Source: Chryseobacterium sp. T16E-39
GTDB taxonomy: Bacteria; Bacteroidota; Bacteroidia; Flavobacteriales; Weeksellaceae
Reading direction: 5' to 3'
DNA: 64,000 nt
Assembly: GCF_002216065.1 (NCBI RefSeq)
Contig: NZ_CP022282.1
Span: 868,001 to 932,000 of the forward strand
The notes beneath the pieces were generated by a model. That model ran no database searches, was not told where the DNA came from, and saw nothing but the letters and a program-made list of their open reading frames with translations. The position numbers and the translations under genes are program-made. Shown here piece by piece: positions 52,919 through 60,248 of this stretch. The first letter of the stretch is position 1. Each line of letters begins with the position of its first letter.

Positions 52919-54025
52919 ATGAAACAGTTACTCGTATTTATAAAAAAGGAATTTTACCATGTATTCAGGGACCGGAGGACCTTGCTGATCCTTTTCGGCC
53001 TGCCCATGGTACAGATCATATTGTTTGGATATGCATTGAGCAGTGAGGTGAAGAATATTGGCATTGCAGTACAGGATAATGCCCACGACATTCATTCACA
53101 GCAGATTATTTCAAAGATACAGGCAAGTCCTTATTTTAAAATGCAGGATCCTATCCTTAATTATCCGGATGTTGAAAAAAGATTTAAAGAAGGAAGCATA
53201 AAATGTGCAGTTATTTTTCCGGTACATTTCGGGGAAGACCTCTACCGCACCGGTGGAGCACAGATACAGGTCATCGCAGATGCTTCAGATCCCAATACAG
53301 CGACTATACTGACCAATTATCTTAACACCATCATTAATGACTATCAGCAACAGCTTAATCCCAATATCAGGACTCCTTATAAAATAATTCCGGAAGTAAG
53401 GTTGCTGTACAATGAAGAACAAAACGGATCCCTGAATTTTATTCCCGGTGTTATTGCCTTAATCTTTATGATCGTAAGCACAGCGTTAACGTCCGTATCG
53501 GTAGTCCGGGAAAAAGAAATGGGAACTATGGAAATTCTACTGGTTTCTCCTTTTAAGCCTGTTATGGTTCTGATGGCTAAAGCGATCCCTTATCTTGTTT
53601 TATCTCTGGTGAATTTCGTTATTATTCTACTGCTCTCTGTCTACTTATTGGACGTAGAGATCCGTGGAAGTCTTCTATTATTATTTGGGGAGAGCATCAT
53701 ATTTATTATTACCTGTCTTTCCCTTGGACTGCTTATCTCCAACGTCACCAATTCCCAGCAGACGGCGATGCTGATCTCTATGATGGGAATGATGCTGCCT
53801 ACATTATTGCTCACAGGCTTTATGTTTCCTATTGAAAATATGCCCTGGATATTCCGGGTCGTATCCCACATTCTTCCATCCCGATATTACTATGATATCG
53901 TAAAGGCGGTCATGCTGAAAGGTCTTGGGTTCAGTTATGTCTGGAAGGAGACCCTTATTTTACTAGGTATGGCGGCTGGACTGTTAACGCTTGCCTTAAA
54001 GAAATTTAAAATCCGTTTGTCATGA
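52919..54025 (+). CDS. ABC transporter permease (YbhS/YbhR-like), first
   Basis: 368 residues from ATG 52919 (MKQLLVFIKKEFYHVFRDRRTLLILFGLPMVQIILFGYAL), the typical ABC2 permease start; the frame is open upstream but that part is repeat-derived. One N-terminal helix, a ~150-residue outer domain, and five C-terminal helices starting PGVIALIFMIVSTALTSVSVVREKEMGTMEILLVSPFKP, the conserved coupling segment. GFMFPIENMPWIFRVVSHILPSRYYYD is the family's C-terminal loop. It pairs with the next permease, whose start overlaps its stop codon. Confidence 0.94.
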   Translation: MKQLLVFIKKEFYHVFRDRRTLLILFGLPMVQIILFGYALSSEVKNIGIAVQDNAHDIHSQQIISKIQASPYFKMQDPILNYPDVEKRFKEGSIKCAVIFPVHFGEDLYRTGGAQIQVIADASDPNTATILTNYLNTIINDYQQQLNPNIRTPYKIIPEVRLLYNEEQNGSLNFIPGVIALIFMIVSTALTSVSVVREKEMGTMEILLVSPFKPVMVLMAKAIPYLVLSLVNFVIILLLSVYLLDVEIRGSLLLLFGESIIFIITCLSLGLLISNVTNSQQTAMLISMMGMMLPTLLLTGFMFPIENMPWIFRVVSHILPSRYYYDIVKAVMLKGLGFSYVWKETLILLGMAAGLLTLALKKFKIRLS

Positions 54026-55146
54026 AAGTACTCAGCTTTATATTAAGAAAAGAATTCCGTCAGATCTTCAGGGACAAGATTATCCTGGCTATGATGTTTC
54101 TGATGCCCACCATCCAGTTGATCATCATGCCCTGGGCGGCTAATTTTGAGGTAAAAAATATTAATATTGCATACATTGACCATGACCACAGCAGTTATTC
54201 TCAAAAGCTGATTCATAAAATTGCTTCATCAGGATATTTTAAAATAGCAGGAAGCCCGGATTCCTATCAGAAAGGGTTACAAATGATTGAACATGGTGAT
54301 GCAGATCTTGTTTTGGAAATCCCGGCCCATTTTGAACGCAATTTAGTTCGTGAAAAAAAACAGAAGCTTAATCTCTCTGTAGACGCAATTAACGGAACAA
54401 AATCATCATTAGGAGGAAGCTACCTGGTATCGGTTATCGGGGATTTTAACAGCAACCTGGATATTAATATCAAATCACCGGATAATACCCTGAATGCTGC
54501 TCAAGCCAATATCAAAGTAGCAAATTCCAACTGGTATAATCCAAGAGCTGAATACAAATACTATATGGTTCCCGGTATATTGGTACTTCTTCTAACCCTG
54601 ATCGGAGGTTTTATTACTGCTCTAAATATTGTCAGGGAGAAAGAAATCGGAACGATTGAACAGATCAACGTTACTCCCATCAAAAAATGGCAGTTTATTT
54701 TGGGAAAACTGATTCCTTTCTGGATCGTCGGAATGACTGTTTTTACAATAGGCCTGATCGTCATGTATATTATCTACGGAATATTTCCAGAGGGAAGCCT
54801 GTTAACGCTTTATCTCTTTGCTGCGGTTTATCTTATTGCATTGCTGGGTTTAGGATTGTTGATCTCCACTTTCGCAGATACTCAGCTTCAGGCTATGTTC
54901 ATTGCATTTTTCTTTATGATGATCTTTATGCTGATGAGTGGATTTTTCACCAATACTGAAAGTATGCCCAATTGGGCAAGGCAAATATCAAACTTCACTC
55001 CGGTTACTCATTTTATTAAAGTGGTACGACTTATTGTATTAAAAGGAAGTGGATTCAATGAGATTAAAACAGAATTTTTCTACCTGATAGGATTTGCAAT
55101 ACTGTTGAACACTCTGGCCATTTTTAATTATAGAAAAACAAGTTAA
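54022..55146 (+). CDS. ABC transporter permease (YbhS/YbhR-like), second
   Basis: 374 residues. KVLSFILRKEFRQIFRDKIILAMMFLMPTIQLIIMPWAANFEVKN is the family start, followed by the outer domain with NINIAYIDHDHSSYSQKLI. Membrane part: PGILVLLLTLIGGFITALNIVREKEIGTIEQINVTPIKK, then IPFWIVGMTVFTIGLIV and MSGFFTNTESMPNWARQISNFTPVTHFIKVVRLIVLKGSG. ATGA overlap with the first permease shows translational coupling. It is the last gene of the exporter operon. Confidence 0.94.
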   Translation: MKVLSFILRKEFRQIFRDKIILAMMFLMPTIQLIIMPWAANFEVKNINIAYIDHDHSSYSQKLIHKIASSGYFKIAGSPDSYQKGLQMIEHGDADLVLEIPAHFERNLVREKKQKLNLSVDAINGTKSSLGGSYLVSVIGDFNSNLDINIKSPDNTLNAAQANIKVANSNWYNPRAEYKYYMVPGILVLLLTLIGGFITALNIVREKEIGTIEQINVTPIKKWQFILGKLIPFWIVGMTVFTIGLIVMYIIYGIFPEGSLLTLYLFAAVYLIALLGLGLLISTFADTQLQAMFIAFFFMMIFMLMSGFFTNTESMPNWARQISNFTPVTHFIKVVRLIVLKGSGFNEIKTEFFYLIGFAILLNTLAIFNYRKTS

Positions 55147-55233
55147 GAGAGCGATATTTAATCAGCATTTAATAAACATACAATGATAATATCTATTAAA
55201 AATTACAAAATTGTAATGGTATTTAAATTATTA

Positions 55234-55249
55234 ATCGTAATATTGCGAT
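55234..55249. promoter_or_regulatory. ArsR operator 1
   Basis: ATCGTAATATTGCGAT is an inverted repeat with one mismatch pair, 14 bp before the arsR ATG. It is near-identical to operator 2 at 55613-55628. Confidence 0.7.
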
Positions 55250-55263
55250 ATAAAATAGAATCT

Positions 55264-55590
55264 ATGGGAGCAACTAAAACAGACCATTTTACCGATGAGC
55301 AAAATAAAATAGCCATTATTGCAAAAGCCTTAGGACATCCGGCAAGAATTGCTATTATAGAATATCTATTGAAAGTGAACACTTGTATCTGTGGAGATAT
55401 TGTTAATGAACTTCCTCTGGCTCAGGCAACAATCTCTCAGCATTTAAAAGAACTAAAAAATGCGGAATTAATTAAAGGAAATATTGAAGGAACCGCAATT
55501 TGTTACTGTATTGATGAAAAAACTTTTGAAGTTCTCAAAGAATATTTTTCAAAAATAATATCAACGGTAACCACCCAAAAATGCTGTTAA
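55264..55590 (+). CDS. arsR: ArsR-family arsenite-responsive repressor
   Basis: 108 residues from ATG 55264 (MGATKTDHFTDEQNK); the open frame upstream crosses the operator and is not used. The winged helix is AKALGHPARIAIIEYLLKVNTCICGDIVNELPLAQATISQHLKELKNAELIKG. Cys41 and Cys43 in the DNA-binding helix region (NTCICGDI) are the As(III) ligands of classical ArsR (ELCVCDL); Cys80/Cys82 and the C-terminal Cys107-Cys108 add further thiols. It heads the arsenic operon; the same operator sequence precedes it and the next gene. Confidence 0.94.
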   Translation: MGATKTDHFTDEQNKIAIIAKALGHPARIAIIEYLLKVNTCICGDIVNELPLAQATISQHLKELKNAELIKGNIEGTAICYCIDEKTFEVLKEYFSKIISTVTTQKCC

Positions 55591-55602
55591 TGCATTTTTT
55601 TT
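55577..55602 (+). terminator. Intrinsic terminator overlapping the arsR stop
   Basis: AAAAATGC (55577-55584) pairs with GCATTTTT (55592-55599) around TGTTAAT, followed by more T's. The arsR stop codon TAA lies in the loop. It suggests that part of the transcription ends here and that the next gene uses its own promoter. Confidence 0.7.
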
Positions 55603-55612
55603 GATTACATGT

Positions 55613-55628
55613 ATCGTAATATTGCAAT
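55613..55628. promoter_or_regulatory. ArsR operator 2, before the DUF6428 gene
   Basis: ATCGTAATATTGCAAT differs from operator 1 at one position. It lies 16 bp before the ATG at 55645, just after the arsR terminator. Confidence 0.7.
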
Positions 55629-55644
55629 AAACAAATATAATACA

Positions 55645-56118
55645 ATGAAATTATCAGAAATCAAAAAAATCTTACCAACATTAGAGAATGTTGAGTTTCA
55701 GTTAGAAAACGGAAATTTTGTTCCGGAACATTTCCATGTAACGGAAGTTGGAACGACTATAAAGCATTTTATAGATTGCGGGGGTGTCATCCGAAGAGAA
55801 AAACTAGTCAATTTCCAGCTATGGAATGCCAATGATTTTGAGCACAGACTAAAACCCGGCAAACTTTTGAACATTATCAAGTTGTCAGAAGAAAAATTAG
55901 GAATAGAAGACCATGAAATTGAAGTGGAATATCAAAGTACCACCATAGGCAGATATGATCTGGATTTTAATGGAAAAATCTTTATCCTAAAAAATAAATC
56001 AACCGCCTGCCTGGCCCAGGAATCTTGTGGTATTCCTATTGAAAAGCAAAATCTCATTCTATCCGACCTTTCTTCAAAATCAACCATTTCCTGCAATCCT
56101 CAATCTGGATGCTGCTAA
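55645..56118 (+). CDS. DUF6428 family protein of the arsenic operon
   Basis: 157 residues from ATG 55645 (MKLSEIKKILPTLENVEFQLENG). The family phrases PEHFHVTEVGTTIKHFIDCGGVIRREKLVNFQLW and EIEVEYQSTTIGRYDLDFNGKIFILKNKSTACLAQESCGIP are plain. There is a conserved His pair at 29-31 and six Cys (45, 122, 128, 150, 156, 157), the last two a vicinal pair at the C-terminus (SGCC), like the CC at the end of ArsR. The role is unknown; its constant neighbours and thiols suggest arsenite binding or delivery, which is inference. Confidence 0.8.
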   Translation: MKLSEIKKILPTLENVEFQLENGNFVPEHFHVTEVGTTIKHFIDCGGVIRREKLVNFQLWNANDFEHRLKPGKLLNIIKLSEEKLGIEDHEIEVEYQSTTIGRYDLDFNGKIFILKNKSTACLAQESCGIPIEKQNLILSDLSSKSTISCNPQSGCC

Positions 56119-56150
56119 ATAATGCAAACAATATAAAAATCATAGAGACG

Positions 56151-56765
56151 ATGTATCCAAAACTTTTACAAACAATCGAACTACTACAAAACCGCGAGAT
56201 CACAGAAGAAAGAAAAGCCACACTAAGACCATTAACAGAATTTATTCAAAGAAAATGGCAGGATCACAAACCCATATATCTCAATTTTATTTGTACCCAC
56301 AATTCAAGGAGGAGCCATTTATCTCAAGTGTGGGCACAAGTAGCGGGCTCTTATTTTGGGATCACTGAACTAATATCATACTCAGGGGGAACAGAAGAAA
56401 CCTCTTTATTTCCTAAAGTGGCAGAGACTTTGATGGCACAGGGATTTTTGATTCAGAAGCTTTCCGACTCTGAAAATCCTGTTTATATGATAAAGTATGA
56501 TCAGGATTTACACCCGATTATAGGCTTTTCTAAAAAATATGACCATCCTTTCAATCCTGTTTCTGGTTTTGCGGCTGTCATGACATGCTCACAGGCAGAT
56601 GGAGGATGTCCTTTTATTCCAGGTGCGGATCAACGTATTCCCATTACTTTTGAAGATCCGAAAATTTCGGATCATACTCCTGAACAGACAGAAGTTTATC
56701 ATGAGAGAAGTTTGGAAATAGGCGCAGAGATCTTTTATATTTTTTCACAGGTAATACAACATTAA
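56151..56765 (+). CDS. Low-molecular-weight phosphatase-type arsenate reductase
   Basis: 204 residues from ATG 56151 (MYPKLLQTIELLQNRE); upstream codons cross the previous gene's end. The catalytic P-loop is CTHNSRRS (Cys48-x5-Arg54) after IYLNFI, as in arsenate reductases of the LMW-PTP fold. FAAVMTCSQADGGCPFIPGADQRIPITFEDPK supplies the other thiols and the D-P-x loop. It reduces As(V) to As(III) for export by Acr3. Members are sometimes called protein-tyrosine phosphatases; the operon favours arsenate. It precedes acr3 by 1 bp. Confidence 0.88.
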   Translation: MYPKLLQTIELLQNREITEERKATLRPLTEFIQRKWQDHKPIYLNFICTHNSRRSHLSQVWAQVAGSYFGITELISYSGGTEETSLFPKVAETLMAQGFLIQKLSDSENPVYMIKYDQDLHPIIGFSKKYDHPFNPVSGFAAVMTCSQADGGCPFIPGADQRIPITFEDPKISDHTPEQTEVYHERSLEIGAEIFYIFSQVIQH

Positions 56766-56766
56766 A

Positions 56767-57795
56767 ATGCAGCCCAAATTAAAATTTCTTGACAGGTTTC
56801 TTACCCTGTGGATATTTTTTGCCATGTTCTTAGGGATTATATTAGGCTATTTATTCCCGGACATTCCCTCTGCCATTGGTAAGTTATCGATCGGGGCCAC
56901 TAATATCCCCTTAGCTATGGGTTTGATAATAATGATGTACCCACCATTGGCAAAGGTTGATTATTCGCTATTGCCAAAAGTTCTTCTGGATAAGAAATCG
57001 ATAGGCATTTCCTTGATATTAAACTGGATTATCGGTCCTGTTTTAATGTTCATTTTAGCGGTTGCATTTTTGAGAAATGAACCAGATTATATGATTGGCT
57101 TGATTCTTATCGGGCTTGCAAGATGTATCGCTATGGTCCTGGTTTGGAATGGCCTTGCTAGGGGCAATAGTGAATATGCTGCACTGTTGGTGGCATTAAA
57201 CAGCATCTTTCAGATATTTACTTATAGCTTTATGATTTGGCTGTTTATCAATATACTTCCTCAAAAGTTAGGTCTTGCCCATTTTAATATAGATGTATCT
57301 ATAAAAGAGGTTACCCAAAGTGTTTTCATTTATTTAGGCCTTCCATTCATCGCAGGTTTTCTAAGCCGTTATTTCCTTATAAAATTAAAAGGGGAGAACT
57401 GGTACAACCGAAGCTTTATTGCCGTGATATCCCCACTCACTTTATACGCTTTACTCTTTACCATTGTATTGATGTTCAGTCTTAAAGGAGATCAGATAGT
57501 ACAGCTTCCCATAAATGTTGTTAAAGTAGCTGTTTCCCTCGTTATCTATTTTATTCTGATGTTTCTTATAAGCTTTTTTACTAATAGAATATTTAACATT
57601 TCATACGATAAAAATGCCTCAATAGCATTTACAGCCACAGGAAATAATTTTGAACTGGCAATAGCAGTATCTATTTCTGTATTTGGTATTCACTCTGCAC
57701 AGGCTTTCGTAGGGGTCATTGGCCCTCTTGTAGAGGTACCTGTCCTGATAGTATTGGTTAAAATAAGCCTATGGCTTAGGAAAAAGTACTATTAA
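56767..57795 (+). CDS. acr3: Acr3-family arsenite efflux transporter
   Basis: 342 residues with ten predicted helices of the bile-acid/arsenite transporter fold. MGLIIMMYPPLAKVDYSLLP, GLILIGLARCIAMVLVWNGLARGNSEYAALLVALNSIFQI with the essential Cys120, and FTATGNNFELAIAVSISVFGIHSAQAFVGVIGPLVEVPVLIVLV with the conserved Glu are signature blocks of Acr3. It expels As(III) using the membrane potential. It completes arsR-DUF6428-arsenate reductase-acr3. Confidence 0.96.
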   Translation: MQPKLKFLDRFLTLWIFFAMFLGIILGYLFPDIPSAIGKLSIGATNIPLAMGLIIMMYPPLAKVDYSLLPKVLLDKKSIGISLILNWIIGPVLMFILAVAFLRNEPDYMIGLILIGLARCIAMVLVWNGLARGNSEYAALLVALNSIFQIFTYSFMIWLFINILPQKLGLAHFNIDVSIKEVTQSVFIYLGLPFIAGFLSRYFLIKLKGENWYNRSFIAVISPLTLYALLFTIVLMFSLKGDQIVQLPINVVKVAVSLVIYFILMFLISFFTNRIFNISYDKNASIAFTATGNNFELAIAVSISVFGIHSAQAFVGVIGPLVEVPVLIVLVKISLWLRKKYY

Positions 57796-57879
57796 TACAG
57801 AATATCATTGGTATACCATTCAGTGCTGTTGCTATACGCTATAGAATAAGTCTTTTTCTCAATCAATATTTTTGGTTTC

Positions 57880-58269
57880 ATGAAAAAGAATTTCTTCTTA
57901 CGTATAGCTTTATCAGTTATTTTACTGATGCACAGTGTGTTTTCTATTTTTAGTGGAGACGTCAATAATTTTGGTCTCCACTTTTTAAATAACGTTGGAT
58001 TCAGCCCGTTGGGACTTTACCTCGCATGGTCTGTGAAGCTCACTCATCTTTTATCAGTTCCTTTGCTGTGGATGGATAAATATTTAAAAACTGTGGCAAC
58101 GGCAAATATCTCTATTTTCATTCTTGGGATTTACTTTGTTCACTTGCAGAATGGATGGTATGTAGTTGGAGGAGGCACCAATGGTGTTGAATTTAATTTC
58201 CTGTTGATTTTCTGTTTTCTGAATCTTCTGTTTCCTGAATTTTCATTCCATTCCCAAAAAAACAAGTAG
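57880..58269 (+). CDS. DoxX-like membrane protein
   Basis: 129 residues with four hydrophobic segments. FFLRIALSVILLMHSVFSIFSGDVNNFGLHFLNNVGFSPLGLYLAWSVKLTHLLSVPLLWMDKY is the DoxX first half; GIYFVHLQNGWYVVGGGTNGVEFNFLLIFCFLNLLF contains the typical H-x-x-N-G-W-Y-V-x-G-x-G block. Function unknown; such proteins accompany oxidoreductases or sensory systems. The LytS-like kinase frame starts straight after its stop codon, and the three genes 57880-60112 are probably co-transcribed. Confidence 0.82.
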   Translation: MKKNFFLRIALSVILLMHSVFSIFSGDVNNFGLHFLNNVGFSPLGLYLAWSVKLTHLLSVPLLWMDKYLKTVATANISIFILGIYFVHLQNGWYVVGGGTNGVEFNFLLIFCFLNLLFPEFSFHSQKNK

Positions 58270-58356
58270 TTGGTATACCGGTGGATTGATTTCGTAGCTT
58301 TTCTCTTTTTATATTTAATTGAAAGACATTACTTTGTACTTTTAAATCGTATATCA

Positions 58357-59430
58357 TTGAAATCGGCTGTACAATCAAAACTATACATTCATTTGCTCTT
58401 TTGGATATTGTATTATATCCTTGAAGTTTACCTTGATTTTTACTGGTCCAGATATCAGTTTCCTTCCTTCCAATGGTCCCTTAGACTTCAAAATACCCTT
58501 CTTCTTGAACTGGGCTATTTTATGGTTAAAATCCCGCTGGCTTATGCCTTATTGTTCGTTTATGAAAAAGCAGGACTCAACAAGATCTACAAATATATTC
58601 TCTCAATAGGTATTGTCGTTATAGCGGTATTATGTCACCGGCTTTTTACCCATTATATTATTTATCCGTACATCTATGGCGTTATAGAAACACAGGATGG
58701 CAAACAACCGTCGGGTTTTATCAATGGTCTGGTAGCATTTAATTCCTTCATGGATCTTATTTTTATGGTAGGGCTTGTATTTGGAATTGAAATCACAAGA
58801 CAGAAGAATGTCCTCAAAGATCAGATATCTATGCTGAAAGCTGAAAAGCTGGACCAGGAACTGACCATGCTAAAGGCTCAGATTAATCCTCATTTCCTTT
58901 TTAATACCCTCAATAACATTTATGGAATGGCAATTAAAAAAGCCGACGAAACTCCCGATGCGATACTTCAACTTTCAAAAGTTATGCGATATAATATTTA
59001 TGAAGCCGCAGAAAAGAATATTTCTCTGGAAAAAGATGTTGAAAACATCAAAGACTTTATCCAGATCCAGAAGATACGCCACCATCATCTTTCGGTCATT
59101 TTTAATGAAGATATAGACAGGCCTTCTCAGGAAATTTCCCCTTTAATATTGATCCAGTTCGTTGAAAATGCATTTAAACATGGGGTTTCTGAAAGTATTG
59201 GAAATTCATTTATTACCATCAGTATTAAATTGAAAAACGGAATTCTTAATTATACCATAGAAAATTCCAAAGAGAAAAAAACAAGTGGAAATTCAACCAG
59301 AATAGGGCTGAAAAACATTCACCGGCAACTGGAACTCCTTTATCCCAAACACAGCCTTATTGTTGAGGATAAAAATGACCGGTATATTGTACAACTAACC
59401 ATCGATCTCAATGATACATTCAATCCCTAA
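58357..59430 (+). CDS. LytS-type sensor histidine kinase (His_kinase family)
   Basis: 357 residues if begun at TTG 58357 (ISL/MKSAVQSKLYIHLLFWILYYILEVYLDFYW, where such kinases usually start); there is no in-frame ATG before the middle of the membrane part, and the frame is open back to TTG 58270. Four membrane helices lead into a coiled linker (KDQISMLKAEKLDQELTMLKAQ), then the phospho-acceptor INPHFLFNTLNNIYGMA (His codon at 58891) and the ATPase part LILIQFVENAFKHGV with GIGLKN-like RIGLKNIHRQLELLYP. TTACTTTG at 58329-58336 is a one-mismatch -7 box. It signals to the LytTR regulator that overlaps its 3' end. Confidence 0.88.
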   Translation: MKSAVQSKLYIHLLFWILYYILEVYLDFYWSRYQFPSFQWSLRLQNTLLLELGYFMVKIPLAYALLFVYEKAGLNKIYKYILSIGIVVIAVLCHRLFTHYIIYPYIYGVIETQDGKQPSGFINGLVAFNSFMDLIFMVGLVFGIEITRQKNVLKDQISMLKAEKLDQELTMLKAQINPHFLFNTLNNIYGMAIKKADETPDAILQLSKVMRYNIYEAAEKNISLEKDVENIKDFIQIQKIRHHHLSVIFNEDIDRPSQEISPLILIQFVENAFKHGVSESIGNSFITISIKLKNGILNYTIENSKEKKTSGNSTRIGLKNIHRQLELLYPKHSLIVEDKNDRYIVQLTIDLNDTFNP

Positions 59431-60112
59431 AAAATACAATTGCCTTATTGTAGAAGATGAGCCCATTGCAGCAGAAATCCTTGAAAATTTTATTTCCAGG
59501 GATGTCCAGCTCCATTTAGTGGGAAAATGTGCAGATGCCGTTCATGCCAGCAATCTTCTGAATATCCATCAGGTAGACCTTATGTTTCTGGATCTTAATC
59601 TTCCGGTCATTAAAGGATTTGAGTTTCTTAAAAAGTTAAAGAACCCGCCATTCGTAATTGTAACGACCGCATATCATCAATATGCCGTAGAAGGATATGA
59701 ACTGGATGTTACCGACTATCTGATGAAACCTATTCCTTATGATCGGTTCCTTACAGCAACCGCGAAATTTAAACATCTAATGGAAGCTGAAGATGCTTTA
59801 CTGGAAATTGCGGATCGTGATTTTATCTTTTTCAATAGTGGAAAAAAACAGATTAAAATAACCTTACAGGACATTTATTACATTGAGAGTTTAAGAGAAT
59901 ACATCAATGTTCATACAAAAACAGAAACCTTTACTTTTAAAATGCCCATCAGCAAAGTAGAGGAGAATCTGAGTTCAAAGATGTTCGTCCGCATTCATAA
60001 ATCCTATATTGTATCTAAATCAAAAATTGAAATAAAGTCGGCCAACATGATACAAATCAATGGTAAAAAACTTCCTATCGGAAGAACTTATAAACCGTCC
60101 ATTGAGCTATAA
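59411..60112 (+). CDS. LytTR-family response regulator
   Basis: 233 residues. The receiver domain has the acidic pair Glu15-Asp16 (IVEDEPIAAE), the phospho-acceptor Asp61 (DLMFLDLNLP) and the conserved Lys in DYLMKPIPYDRF. The LytTR DNA-binding domain is about residues 140-233 (FFNSGKKQIKITLQDIYYIESLREYINVHTKTETF, FVRIHKSYIVSKSKIE, GKKLPIGRTYKPSI). Its start overlaps the kinase gene by 20 bp. It is followed by SusC locus 2, which it may control, as LytTR proteins often act on adjacent genes. Confidence 0.94.
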   Translation: MIHSIPKKYNCLIVEDEPIAAEILENFISRDVQLHLVGKCADAVHASNLLNIHQVDLMFLDLNLPVIKGFEFLKKLKNPPFVIVTTAYHQYAVEGYELDVTDYLMKPIPYDRFLTATAKFKHLMEAEDALLEIADRDFIFFNSGKKQIKITLQDIYYIESLREYINVHTKTETFTFKMPISKVEENLSSKMFVRIHKSYIVSKSKIEIKSANMIQINGKKLPIGRTYKPSIEL

Positions 60113-60141
60113 TCCAACATAACATTACTGATCCTTACTCA

Positions 60142-60217
60142 TTTATTATTTTAGTAGACTTTAGCCCGCTGTTGATATATACATTTCATTAAAGTATTCA
60201 CCAATTCTTGAATTTTG
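60142..60217 (+). promoter_or_regulatory. Promoter region of SusC locus 2, sharing modules with locus 1
   Basis: TTTATTATTTTAGTAGACT (60142-60160) matches the palindrome at 31381-31401 over most of its length. TTTTGAC (60213-60219) and the following CCAGTTAAAAAAA repeat the order seen at 31456-31475. A strict TAnnTTTG is missing; TGAATTTTG (60209-60217) is the nearest -7 candidate. Confidence 0.45.
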
Positions 60218-60248
60218 ACTGAACAACCAGTTAAAAAAATTAATACTT

